From contig NW_025954970.1 of NCBI RefSeq assembly GCF_022376445.1, positions 310,001-374,000 of the forward strand: a DNA stretch of 64,000 nt, in the 5' to 3' direction. Below, piece after piece: positions 21,904 to 33,808 of this stretch (position 1 is the stretch's first letter; every line of letters starts with the position of its first letter). Origin of the DNA: Fomitopsis serialis (Eukaryota; Basidiomycota; Agaricomycetes; Polyporales; Fomitopsidaceae). The position numbers and the translations under genes are program-made. The notes beneath the pieces are model-generated. The model saw only the letters and a program-made list of their open reading frames with translations, ran no database searches and was not told where the DNA came from.

Positions 21904-24783
21904 TCATGCAAGGCCGACGGTCGCCATGTGTCGTCGCATGATCGCTTCGTTGACTGGATCGCGAAAGGAATCCGAACATCAGGAACAAATCTGCGCAGGT
22001 TAACAACGAGGCGAGACGGGACGCACCGTTGACGATGATGCTCTGCGTCGCCTTGATGTCCAACATAGATGTGAAGTGCTAGACATCGCGCGCGCACGTC
22101 AGCCGCCATCCCCGCGCCCACACAAAGCAAGTAACAGACCGCAAACAATGGTCGCCGGTTGACGTCCTTCCGCCTGTGTACCTGTATGAAATGCGCGCGG
22201 AAGTACTCCGACACCTCTTCATACGTGTTTGGCCGGTCGCCATACGACGAGATGCTACATCGCCCACACAGATCAGCGTCGTTCGCAGGCAGATACGTGA
22301 AAGGGAAAGGACGTACTATTTCCGGACCTTGATGCCGGCCTCGAGCTTCTGCCTCAACAAATCGGTCTGTCGTGCACGTTACGACATGACAAGCCGGTCG
22401 GAGCAAAGTGTACCGTGCCAAACGCGCAATCAGGCAAATTGCGGGAGCGAGGAACACGCAGCAGATCAATAATAGTAGTCAGAACACGCCCGGTCAGCGC
22501 CAGTACATGGGTGCAGAGAGAACCAATGGGCGCACCTTGTTGAGCATAAGCACCAGGGCGGCTTTGTGCAGGAGCTTGTTCGTGCATATTGACGTGAAGA
22601 GCTGGAGCGAGTCGTCTATCCGGTTCGTCCGCGGGTCTTCCTCCAGGTACTGTTTAACATTCAAGTGTCGTTACGTTGGCCATCGGCAGAGAAGCGTGTG
22701 AGTGGAAAGTAACCAACAGATGGCCGGCGACAAGGTTGGCAGATCAACCACGTCCAAGGAGGTAAATCAAGGAGAAGACAGCGGTATGTCAGATTCAGCA
22801 CCCGGGCAGTCGAATACGAAGCACTGACCTGGTCGTAAGCACTGATCGGCGCAAGGAAGATAATGGCTGCCGCTGTAACCGTGGCACCCGTCAGTTAAAT
22901 CGACACACGAGGATCACACCCGTGAGCTCAGCGACTCGAATGGAGGAACCGAGTCGCCGGAGCACACCATCGAGCGCAACCGCCCACGGCCATTGACAGA
23001 TATTCCCAACGCCACCAATCCGGAGCACGCGGTGGGTACAGGTAGGCCACCACGCTCGCCGGGCCCTGGTGCTTCCAGGCACATTGCACACGGATCCGGC
23101 ACCTGAGCGTATCTGGCAGCTCGCCGCGAGACGCCCAGGTGCTCAGTCCGGAGGAAGGTTCAAGGGACGAACAGAGTGCGAGGAGGCGCCCGGGAACGGA
23201 AGCGGAATTGGATTGGGAGAGGACAGGGGACTGGGGTTGGGAGACGACACGCACCATCCTCGAAGTAGGGTATCCAGGCTTGGCGCTATCGGATGGAGCG
23301 AATTCAATGGAGAGGAGGAAGCGGTCAGTGGACATGAAATGAAGTGTCCCCGGGAGAGGGATGATGCGAAATGAAGGCTTACTTGACCACGCTGTTACAC
23401 GGACATGGACTCAGTCTCCGGAGGCGGGCAGAGGGGGCAGAGGACGTACCGCACCGCCGACGTCGTAGAGGAGCCAGTTGTAGTTGATGCCCCCCATGCT
23501 GATGTCGAACGCGTGCTCCTTCACGCCGAGCGTTTGGAGCCGGACGTGGAGGATGTCCTCTGCGCATGCGGCGTTGAGATACGTTTTGCGGACCAGGCGA
23601 GAATTCTCACCTGTTGACGGCAGGTAGTCTGGCCGCGCAATGCGATGAATGTTGTCGAGGAAGCTGCACCACAGTCAACGAAACAGAGCGGCATGGCAAA
23701 TCATCGGACGTACAATGCAGCGTACTCCTCCAACCTCAGCTTGTTCGTCGCCACAGCGACCGCACGCCCGGATGATGCCAGAGGTCCTCAATCTCATTCT
23801 GGTTCGCATCTAATGTCTTCGCGACGATGTCCGTCATGACCGGTGCCCTCGGTCCACTGCCATTCCGGATGTCCGCGAAGGCCACGAGCGCGTCGCGGTA
23901 TTGAGTGCTTGCCAGCCCGCCCTGACGAACACGCCCGACTTGCCGCCGCTGACAGTTACCCTCCGCTGAGCTCGCTCGCAAGCGCTTCCTCACTGGCGAC
24001 GAGCGGGAGGAGCTTATTCCGGAGCTGGCTGAGCTCCATGAGCCACGCGGGGTCGACCGCGGAGCTGCCGGTGCCATAGCCGACGGAGACCTTGGACCGC
24101 GCGACGGAGGTGAGCGACGTGGTCGAGGGCGAGGGCAAGAGGGGGGAGGTGGGTGAGTTGGAGAAGTACTCATAGTCGACCTCGGAGAGGATCATCCGGA
24201 TGGCCTTGAGGATGTTGAAGTAGACGATCGGCCGCCAGGAGGGCCGCTCGCGGTCGAGGTCTGGCAGGCGTAGTAGAGCTGGAACTGTTTCTGGAGCGTG
24301 ACTTGCCCGACTCGGCCTGGCCGAGGAGCATGACTGGAGCGGCGTGCATGTCAGAACTTGCGAGAGAGCGGAGAGGGAGAGCGTGCACGGCACGATCGGT
24401 CGGCGGACGGTGTATGACGCGCTGCCCCGTGCAGCTGGCAGGCGAATGGGGAAAGCAGAACGCGTACCTTTGACCTCCCTTGGTCTCTTCCGCTTCAAGA
24501 TCTCGTTTTCGCGCTAGGGGTCCCGCGATTGCGCCCATCAGACTGGCGGAGGCGAATACGAACGCGGCGGGACTCACCCTGAGCTCCTCGTCGATCTGGT
24601 TGTTGATGCGGCGGCCTCGGTCTGGTCGGTGGGGCGCGTGGGGCATGGGGAGGCGGACGGGGGAAATGGCCATAACAGAGGCCGGGGGGCAGAGGCATGC
24701 GGCGGGCGGGGGCGGCAGCGAGAGCACTCATATCTGAGGACGAGGACGGGAGGACCGGCCGTGCTGATGGGCGGACGAAACAT
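21904..24783 (-). CDS. Atypical heterotrimeric G-protein alpha subunit
   Basis: About a dozen minus-strand exons encode a G-alpha fold. Visible blocks are RINNQIDEELR, the P-loop LLGQAESGKS, a long insert from about SPTSPLLPSPSTTSL, DILHVRLQTLG at switch I, DVGGARGQRQAWIPYF at switch II, IFLAPISAYDQYLEEDPRTN, LNKTDLL (G4) and HFTSMLDIKATQSI (G5). The end is MRRHMATVGLA with the stop at 21904-21906. Departures from classical G-alpha: the catalytic Gln of DVGGQ is Ala, switch I lacks the usual R-x-K-T pattern, the TCAT motif is TSML, and no N-terminal MGxxxS myristoylation site or C-terminal CAAX-like Cys is seen. Such divergent members belong to expanded basidiomycete families. Apparent single-base losses occur near 24610, 24300, 24258, 23880 and 23746. 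The start (24783 or 24731) is uncertain. Three introns, including one of roughly 400 bases, are unusually long for this window. Confidence 0.85.
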
Positions 24784-27700
24784 CGTGAATAAGCTGGCGC
24801 CCTGTCCCACGGCAAGTCTGCGTTTTTGATCGCGAAGATGGCAGAACGAGGCCGATGTCAGAGCGACCCCCGACGCAGACGCGCTGCACCGCCTCCGAGT
24901 CCTCGATCACGTTCTCCTCGCGCCCTCCCCTCTCCCCCAACTCCCTGGCCTCGCAGCCTCCCGAGTACGACCCATGTCGTACCGGCCACACCGCATACCG
25001 CCTGCCGTCCACCGACATCACCCCGGTGTCAGACACGTCCTGATCAATAAGACCATATCTGCAACGTTCGCATGCCATGGCCAACTCCGGACCAGGAAGC
25101 CAACTCTGATACCCTCCCTCGTCCACCTTGACGCCCCACAGCGTGATTCTCCCTCGCATGCCTTCCTGAGCTCTCGGACGCCGTGCGCGTCATGAGTACA
25201 CGTCCGCTGCCCCGCAGTCACCCCAGCTCGTGGGACGCGAGTAGATATCTATCCGCAGCGGCACATCTCCTGCAATACCATCCCGCATTCGCGCTCGAAC
25301 CCGCTGCCTATCATCGTGTCCAGCGCGCACCAGCACGGTCACATTGCGCTGCCGCGGGATCAGACAAGGTAGGACCGCCGGTAGCACATGGTCCCGGGGA
25401 TCCCGCTGTACCTTTACACCCTCTGATCCCCACGAGATGTCTGGTTCAAATGACAGCCCCGCGAGTATTCATGATGCAAACCCACACACCGCGCGCGCTC
25501 GGCCACCAACACCCCATGCCCATGCACCGCCTGACATACGAATGTCAACTCCACACCGGCAGGTACGGCGCACGCTTCCAAGCTTCCTCTCGAGACACCT
25601 TCGCCTCTGCGACTATCCATCCTTCCCAAATCAGGCGAGTATCCACACAGTGGTCCTGTGCAGTACCTGTTCTTACAGTTCGCGACCACCGACATCCTCT
25701 GGTGGTCGAACCCAAGCCGGGACGCGTCTTTCCGCCATTCTCGGGACCCTGGCATTGATCTCCTGATGTAATGGAACTTACCGCTGATAATGCGTCTTCA
25801 TGTGACGATCCCTCGCTGACCGTCTGCGTCCAAACTTGAGTTGGCCGGCGTTAGTGGCTTGGACCCACCGAGCAGTGACAGTAAGGAAAGAAAGTTGGTG
25901 CGCTTAAATTTCGGAGCCCCGTCCTATATACACAGATGCTTGACAGCTAACGAGCTACAGAAGAAGAGCATCGGAGGCAATGACGAACGACGGCAGGAAG
26001 GGTGCCGTACGTATGACGATGCAGACGAAACAGGAAGGTGTCTTGCCTTAAGAGGAAGGCACTTATTGTACGTCAAACTTGAAATCACATGAATGCCTTT
26101 TAATCTGGTTCAGTTCCCTCCACGCAGCTCTCTGCGTATCTGGTCATATCGAAATGCGCCGACTGCGCCCTTACGACGCGTTGTACACTCCGACGCGTCG
26201 ACGGCTCGGTCACCGCCCGCGAGCCGCAATCGTACAGATTAATATCTGCAACTCGGAATCTACACGCATGCGCTCGCTCGCCCCGCGGTCTTACCGACCA
26301 TCCGTATGTGCTTCGCCATCCAACTTCGACTGATATACTCTACAGCCTTGGCGACGAATACACACGCGCATGCTCTGGAATGCTCCATTCTCGCGAAATC
26401 ACGAATCGAATCACAACGCACGACTATCAAGGCGTCCTCAGCTCGAGAAGGCCGGAAGCACACAAAGGCTCGAACGATGGACGATCATATCGTCATCAAT
26501 CCGCTCGAGTCCGGCGGCCGCTGGGTGCGCTCACATGTTCGCGGAACAGTGCGTGCAGTGTGTGTGTGTGCGCGCGTCCCGGCGCATCTGTCAATCCATT
26601 TGAGTGCATATGGGCGTCGATATCACTGCGCAACTGAGGTTCAAATGCGAGCCCCGGCGGGCTCGGAGCGCTATCTCTGTGGTTTAGCGGACTGGAGAAG
26701 GCACGCTGCACAGCGTGGTCCGCGGCGAAATGGAAGTCCAGTACGTACGGTATGTGGCGCGGTCATGACCAGAAGCCTGATCAATACCGCAGTGCGCATG
26801 AGGTGATCAGTGTTGTGACAGGGCAAACATCACTGGCGTGTCATTCGCGAGTTCCTCCGCCGTGTTCGTCGCGGTTCAGGCGCATGTGGACGCACGGACT
26901 CGGTGATTCTGTGAGGTATGAGCGCATTCCATGATAATCGATCCATGACGAGGTTTGGGCAAGGGCAGGTTCCTATGTGCATTTGCTCTGTACTTCTCCG
27001 ACAAAACGCGGAGAAGTGTCTTCCTTGGTGTCTCCTGTCGCGCTGCAAGACAAATTTGCGGTGCATTGAAAAGCTTAGCTCCGAGCCGTAGACCTTTCTG
27101 CGTATGGGTGTTGTCGTCGACTCCGCGATTCGCGAGGCAACATGTCTTGGCACGCAGGTACATAGTGTGGCACGAATTATACTGTCTACTGCACCGCGCG
27201 GTGCGCGTCCTTGGCACAGAAAGCGGAGCTCTTTGACAGCACTTTCGCAGATGGTATGTGGAGTTCGCAGACAGAAGCAATCCACTACTACTAGTTGCCG
27301 ACTATATCTGTCAGTCTGAAGACGCTTAGCAGTGCGGTTCGAGATGGAATACCTAGACGGTGAAACAGACCGCGGTGGGTAGCCGCATGTCGAGAGAAAG
27401 TCTCATCTGATGTCAAGCGATCGGAATTTACGATAGCTACTGACAGAAGCCATAGTACTAGTACGTATCTGAGGTACGTGGCAGTACACAAGTTCGAATT
27501 GCTACCCTACCAATGAAGACACTCGGCCTCGACTGAGACACCTTCATACTACCCACGCCCAGAGTCCTGTATAAGCCGGGCTCGCACACCAGCCTGGAAG
27601 CGGACATTCCCTCGCTGCGATGCGTCTCGCCGGGATGTGCATCTTATCACGGTGCAGCGCTGAGCAGTTGCGCTGCTTGACAGCCTGAGAGACCACGCCA

Positions 27701-27844
27701 GTGCTCATGCTGATGCGCGCTCGAGTCTGCGGGCTTGGGCCGTATGTACTTATCACGGACGAAAAGGAAGAGCGCCATGCGGAATCATTGACACAGCGAG
27801 GATGGCCTGTGATTCTTAGGATGATGGACTGTAGTCGACTCATA
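24784..27844. other. Intergenic, no supported gene
   Basis: Overlapping open frames of similar length occur on both strands (for example 25183-25758 + and 24728-25159 -). None has a recognisable domain or a consistent splice pattern. The stretch ends at the retrotransposon target site. Confidence 0.35.
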
Positions 27845-27858
27845 GACTCAGGCTACTA
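27845..27858. repeat. Target-site duplication, left copy
   Basis: GACTCAGGCTACTA, identical to 39153-39166 directly after the poly(A) tail. One further A on the left may extend it to 15 bases. Confidence 0.93.
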
Positions 27859-28553
27859 CCCCCGGGAGGGCCTCGTCGTCGTCGACGAGCCCTGCGCAGA
27901 CCTTCTCGTGGTCCGGGGGGTGAGTAATCCCAATGGGATGAAACCAACATGCGCTATAAGGACTGTCCACCGCTGTTCAGCGGTGCAGCCAGGATGAAAA
28001 CAAAGCTTCATCCGAGGATATGGGACTCCATCCATCCCCAGATCTGGCTCAACCGAACCATGCTCTCTCTCACCTACCTGAGAAATACCAAAACATCGGT
28101 AAAACTATAACATGTGTACCCCCACCCGAGCTCGCCGTCCCCTGCGACGCCGACAATGACCACTGAGCTGCACCCGACGTCTACGGGCGCTAGACCACAC
28201 CCGAGGAAGCGCCCACGAACGAGCGGACACGACCCGTACCCCGGCGAATTACGAACCGCGCTATCAGATGCATGCCACAGTACAAACACCCCAACACATG
28301 GTGCCACACCAGTCCCAGAGGACGATCCCAGACAAACAAAGCAGATACTCGAGACAATGACATGACATTCCGTCACAATAACAGACACTCTCCCTCCACA
28401 AACATGAAATGACTGTGCTCGTTCACATCCTCACATTCTCTACACCCCAAATACTCCCACAAAGATCATTACGTTAGGCCGTTCAAACCGCATCAGATGC
28501 CGTCACTGGCGTCAGGATCTTCTAAAAAGTAAACGCTCGCCCCTCCCAGATCA

Positions 28554-28560
28554 TATAAAA
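28554..28560 (+). promoter_or_regulatory. TATA-like box before the LINE leader ORF
   Basis: TATAAAA lies 38 bases upstream of the ATG at 28598. Position and sequence fit a core promoter, but no transcript evidence is available. Confidence 0.4.
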
Positions 28561-28597
28561 TAGACCTGACCTGCCTGCCTGACAAGAACAACACACT

Positions 28598-29242
28598 ATG
28601 CCAGTGTTCGCACCACAGGCAACAGTGTCAAAACCCCAAAAACAACGCCGCCATCGCACCTCTACAGTAGTAAAACCACGTCAACTCAAAGCATGGTCGG
28701 CTTCTGAGCTTAACATCCACGCACCCTCATCATCCATGTCGCTACCACCATCCCTCCCCACACTACGACTCCCGATACCTGAGTCCCTCGCAGTTACGAT
28801 CGAAGTAGAAGGGACCCCAGAGAGGAACGGGATCGTCCTAACATGGATAGTGGAAGAGCGCCCGGTGTGCCATATCGAGCGAGGATTGCCCATCGTCCTC
28901 ATGGCCGGAGATCTACGGACCGGAGTTGGCCGAGTAGATAACGCGACAGACATCCAACGTCACTGGATCACGTGGATCCTCACGGGAAGTCCTGCGGCGT
29001 GTGCTATCCGGGTCCCGACATCATGGTCCAGACTCACGCGCGATGAAGTCCGAATCCACGCTCATCTATATGCCCACCTCCCACACTCCCCACCTCCCCA
29101 CCGCCTTCTCGCGCACGACCCCGTGATCTGCAACAGCACCGACAGCCCATATCAGTTTGAGTCGGACGAAGATCTCTCTGAAGCACCGCAGGCAGAAATA
29201 CGCGGCGGGACAATCCCCGAGAACCCCAGCACTGACCAGTGA
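28598..29242 (+). CDS. 214-residue ORF in LINE leader, function unknown
   Basis: I do not recognise this protein. It starts MPVFAPQATVSKPQKQRRHR with a basic, disordered N-terminus. A central part of about 100 residues looks folded, alternating hydrophobic strands (LAVTIEVEGTPERNGIVLTW, then HWITWILTGSPAACAIRVPT). The acidic tail contains FESDEDLSEAP. No zinc finger, RNA-binding or enzyme motif is visible. It stays open for 645 bases in a region otherwise full of stops and has a TATA-like box 38 bases upstream. LINE elements normally carry only ORF1 and ORF2, so this could be an extra element protein, a captured host exon or a chance ORF. Confidence 0.5.
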   Translation: MPVFAPQATVSKPQKQRRHRTSTVVKPRQLKAWSASELNIHAPSSSMSLPPSLPTLRLPIPESLAVTIEVEGTPERNGIVLTWIVEERPVCHIERGLPIVLMAGDLRTGVGRVDNATDIQRHWITWILTGSPAACAIRVPTSWSRLTRDEVRIHAHLYAHLPHSPPPHRLLAHDPVICNSTDSPYQFESDEDLSEAPQAEIRGGTIPENPSTDQ

Positions 29243-30015
29243 ATCGCGGCAGACGCGAAGGAGCGGGATCACGCGGGATCACCCAAGTATAGGAATTGAT
29301 TGAGACCCCCTTAATGTGCTGTATTGTCGCCGAACGCTCCATCATGCAAAGTTTACCTATACATCAAACGATCACTGACAGGCCCCAGACGCCCGCATGC
29401 CTTACACCCCGTTGCGAATGAAGAAGCCGACAACCGACATATAGAACCGAGAGTGTCGCTCACCGTGCGTGCCGCACTCTAAATAACAAGCGACAGTGGA
29501 CTAAAAATTCTAAGAAAACCTGATCCCGGACTCATAAGGGAAAGAATCGCGAAAACTGGGAGGGATACCTCCCGAGGACAGGCGCCATAAACACTGACAA
29601 AACGACATCAGACCACGGAGACTATAGTCCCGACCACACATCTGAATACACGGCGCGCTCCTAAAAGGCCGATCAAACGAACACCATACTGACGCCGCGG
29701 AGATCGCGAACCTGTCAAACTAGTGGAAGCTTTAGTACCACTTGGGAATGGGCGCGCCCGTTTCAAGACGCGGTCCTCCTAGCCGACCAGGAGAGGAGCG
29801 CAACACACCACTCAAACCTAATACATCTCGTACGGAAAACCCACGACGCAAGCGTAGCTGAGGCACCATCGAACTGCGCCGCTACGCAGGCCTGCACTGT
29901 TACGGGAACACGAAATACGTCCATGAGGAGCTGCCTCCTACATTTCCTCGACAACGCGCAAACAGAAGCCAGGTACGACGAACTGAACCTCGGCTTGCGC
30001 CTTACGCGTGCGAGG

Positions 30016-30052
30016 AAAAAAGAAAAATATAAAAAAAAAAGAAAAAAAAAGA
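30016..30052 (+). repeat. Internal A-rich tract in LINE leader
   Basis: A 37-base run that is almost entirely A with few interruptions. It could be the fossil tail of an older insertion or part of a Lys-rich coding stretch of the ORF at 29923-30348. Confidence 0.7.
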
Positions 30053-30671
30053 GGGGGACTATACGAGCAACCGGACTCTGCTGCGCTGCAAAGGCAACGA
30101 GAAAATCGATGAAACACGAGCCAATGCGACCCAGAAATAACACACCCACTGAGACCCGACTCGGAGACAGTGTCGACCTTCTTATTTCTCCTGGGACTTC
30201 CTCAAGAGACTACACTCTGACGTTGACCGACAACGGGCCTGTGGTGCAACACCACGACGTAACAACCTGCCCGCGACAGGGAGCACGAAAACTCGCGGAC
30301 GCTCCAAGGCTGAAGCCTCACTATCACCCTCTACCCTCCGCACGGTGACGCCTCACCGCGCTAACCAGGAACGAAGAGAGCTCAAACACGCACATGAGCA
30401 ATCCCATCAGAAAGACCGCACCAGGCAACACGGTAGTGAAGGTACGCATAGACCCAGCTCCTACGAGCAGGACAGCCACTACACCTCTAGCTTGACACTC
30501 GCGAGAATGCAATCCCTAGATGTACATACTCTTCATCATTACAGCATCCTGACAGCTGCGAGAGCGGCGTACGCCATGAGCCAGCCATGAGGTTAAAAGG
30601 AACCCTGAGGTTACGCTCACAGCCATCCCCAACTCCAGATATCTACCAGCTCCTACGCTTCATCTGCCGAC

Positions 30672-33444
30672 ATGCACCAATCGTCTAAACCCACCTCACC
30701 TGCTCCCTCTGTCGATCATGGGCCAAATGCTAATCCCCACGGTGGCGAAGCCCATGCGGACCCCTCCATTGAACGCTTGCGCGCAGCCTCTCTTGTCAAG
30801 TCCCCCAACAAGCGAGTCAACGCCGAGCCCATCTCCTCCGGCGCCGCCAATCCGTGGGTCTCCCCGAGAGCCGTCTCGCCGACGGACCGTACTGGTGTCT
30901 CTTACGCGGGTATGGCGTCCCGTCCTGCGACGCCTCCGGCCCTCCTCGCTCTGAAGAAGGCCAGCGCGCTGGCTGTCACGCCCACGCAGCACAGCGCAGC
31001 GGCCAACGGTGCTCAAGCCACTGCAGCGTCGTGCTCCACGCAGGCTGAGGTGATCGATGTCGATGCGACGATGACGACGACTACCACGGTCATAAAAGGT
31101 GCGTGATATACCCTCCTCCCTCGCCTCAGCTATGGCCACATACCTAATGAATGCTATCCCAGAAGAAGAGAACCTAGAGCTCGACGCTCTGGCCCTTCGA
31201 CGCACCCGCTCGGGAAAACAAGCGGCGGCGGCGAAGCTGAAGAATAAGAAAGCCCGATCCAAGAGAAACGCCAAAGCCGCCGGGAAGATGCCTGCGACTA
31301 TCGGCAAAGGCGCGCCGACCTCATCCTCCGCTGCGAACGTGAGCAACACCCCAACTGACTTACCTCAGCGCTCTGCCAGCGAGGCACGGAAGAGGCGCCG
31401 TGTCTCTGAGGACGTCGACGGAGACAACGTGATGACTGGGACGACTAGCCGTATCCAAGACGCTCCCGCCGTGGCCAGCCCTGCGCCGCGAGTCGAATAC
31501 AGAGTCGACATCGGGGAAGTTCTCGGCTTTCCGCGCCTTGACTGGTCTCCCCCTCCTGACGACAACCGAGTCGACCCACCTGCGACCACCACGTCGGATC
31601 TTGAAGAGCGAGACTTCGAGATGTACGACCCTGTCACAGGATACAAGGACGGGGATGAAACGGTACGAGTCGGCATTCCGATCACGTAACTAAGCAGAGC
31701 TAACCTGCCGGCCCCCATCTGTGCCTTGACCACCGCCCTTGTGCAGCTCCATAGAGACCGCGACGAAGCCATCAGTGCCCGAACGGCACTGGACAACATG
31801 CACTTTGCCCGGCGCCTTACGACGACCGACCCCCCGCACGGCGGCGCTTACCCGCAGGACAGCGAAGCTCTCCGAGAAGGCAACGTTGAGGACCTATACG
31901 CGAGCGACAACGAACCTACGTACCGTACGGCCAGAACGCTGCCCGGACCATCCCGCAGCTGGGACCAAGGCGCCCCCCGTTCCCAGTCTCGCGGGATAGG
32001 CAACATTCGTGACGAGGGTGACAGCATGAGTGCGTACACGGCCCTGAGACAGGGTGATGTCAACTCACCAATCGTGTACGCCCTAGGCCGCCGTATGCGA
32101 GAAATTGAACGAGCAAGTCGCTCGTCCCACTCAGTTCCCTACCGCGCTTCCCACCTCTCACCAGCACCAGAACAAGCAGTGCGTACGCAAGCTCTGGCGA
32201 ACGATGTACCCCTAGGACTTCGCAGGCCGCGCTCCTCCTCGTCTATGCACCCCCATCCGGTCCACTACGCTCCGGGACCTTTCCCTGACTTCCCCGCTGA
32301 TCCGGAACCGCCTGCGCCACCCGCGCCACCTGCCCGGAACGCTCGAGCTGGCCCAGTTGGGCCTATTGCGCCTCTCGCGCCAACTCCCGGCGCCCCCCCA
32401 CCGCTGGCTATGACGCGGACGCCCCCGGGAGGATGGCCACGTATACAGGGAGTCGACTTCACTCTTGTCTACGCAAACGTCCTGGCGTCCCAAGCTGAGG
32501 AATGGCAGAAAGCTACGGACTACCATGTCTACATACACTTCCCCGGCCGCAGCGCGCACGACAGAGGAAATTTCGGACGACTGTGCGCTGCTGACACTAC
32601 GCTACGCACTTGCCTGGGCATCCCGACTGCCTCCATCACCCAGCCCATTGCGGCCGTCACACCCACAGGCCCGAACTCGAGCCCCGTCTACTACCGCGTC
32701 GGAAACCTGACGATCGGCCAACGCGATCGCCTCCTGCGAGAAGGCTGGGTCTCGACCAGAGACGGAACCTTCGGCGTCGTCTCTTCCGAGCCATCTCCGC
32801 CGACCTTCATGGGCACGTTCCGGCACCCCCTGCGTCTTGGCGTTACGACTGAGGAGGGCATGGCCGACGCCTTCAAGAAGGGCCTGAGAAGCGCGGCAAT
32901 GTATCTACTATACCTCCTCTCGGTTCTGAACGGCGACATCCTCGCGGGAGGTCGATGGCGTCACCTCACGGCGCAGGAGGCTTTCGAGCTCATCATCGAC
33001 TCTGTAACCGTAAAGAAGATCCTACTGCGTAATACCCGCGACGAGGAGGAAGAACCCTTCGCCTTCCTCTACATCGAGTCTCCCACCTCTGACCCAGCGG
33101 AATGGCTGAACTTCCGTAACCGCGTTCGAAACTTCGCTTTCGGCGGCCCATTGGCAGGCCCACCCGAACTGGTCGCACGCACGTTCTATTGTATGTATTG
33201 TCATTCGATTGACCACCCCACTCACGCTTGCTCCATTCCGTCCACCCCCGGATGGCACGGACCGTCTCTTGACGACGTACGTGAGATGTTTGCGGCGGAT
33301 AGACGTGCGCAAGGACAAGATCAGCGCGGTAGGGGCAGAGGTGGCAGAGGCGGCCGGAGCGGTCGTGGAAGTCGTGGCCGCGGAAGCGGACGAGGTGGCC
33401 GTGGCGGCTCCGTTGACGGGACGCAGAGGGCGGGACATACTTAA
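30672..33444 (+). CDS. LINE ORF1 region: Gag-like protein with zinc knuckle and RGG tail
   Basis: Three open frames follow one another: 30672-31106, 31132-31689 and an open frame ending at 33444. They can be joined in frame by two GT-AG intervals, 31099-31129 (31 bases) and 31663-31746 (84 bases), giving 2658 bases and 885 residues. The N-terminal parts are Ala/Ser/Pro-rich with a Lys/Arg cluster (KNKKARSKRNAK), suggesting nucleic-acid binding. The third part has a Pro/Ala-rich linker, a folded region around 32450-33180, a CCHC-like zinc knuckle (CMYCHSIDHPTHAC, bases 33190-33231) and an Arg/Gly-rich tail. ORF1 proteins coat the element RNA. Whether splicing, re-initiation or three separate proteins is the real arrangement is unknown. 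A 31-base intron would be very short. Confidence 0.75.
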
Positions 33445-33808
33445 CCACGCGAATCTATACTGTATGCAAACTCTGCACCCCCCGAGTATGTACCACTGAG
33501 CCACGCGCATACGCTATCCTTCGTCCTACATATATATAACACTTATGATGCCCTCACACCCGTACTAAGATAGTGACGAGTGAGCCCTACATGGGTAGCT
33601 CGTATGAGTAGAAGGCGCGCAGATGGCCCGGGCCCACATATACTGACCGATCTCGGGACAGGAAAGCCCGGCAACCTCTGTTGCGTCACTTTCTGGGACC
33701 TAAGGGTACTAATAGACTTACCCTGGCCGAGAGGCCAAGCTGCTGAGCAGCGTGTTTCCTGAGGAAGTCAGGAGAACTTCCCGCTCCCGGTGGATCGTTG
33801 TAGCTGGG
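33445..33808 (+). other. LINE inter-ORF spacer
   Basis: About 360 bases separate the ORF1 stop from the first ATG of ORF2. The ORF2 frame is already open from 33752. It contains an AT-rich TATATATA stretch near 33531 and no gene of its own. Confidence 0.6.

Larger units (their letters stand above)
27859..30671 (+). other. LINE 5' leader region
   Basis: This 2.8-kb leader precedes ORF1. It holds the 214-codon ORF described separately, a 69-codon ORF (28156-28365) with a basic PRKRPR motif, and an open frame at 29923-30348 that includes a Lys/Arg tract encoded by an A-rich run. Between 29243 and 29922 I see nothing supportable. Internal promoter elements are expected in LINE leaders but none can be assigned with confidence beyond the TATA-like site. 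Confidence 0.6.

Noticed and set aside
25183..25758. 191-codon plus-strand open frame
   Set aside because: Overlapping open frames on both strands, composition driven by GC content, no motif.
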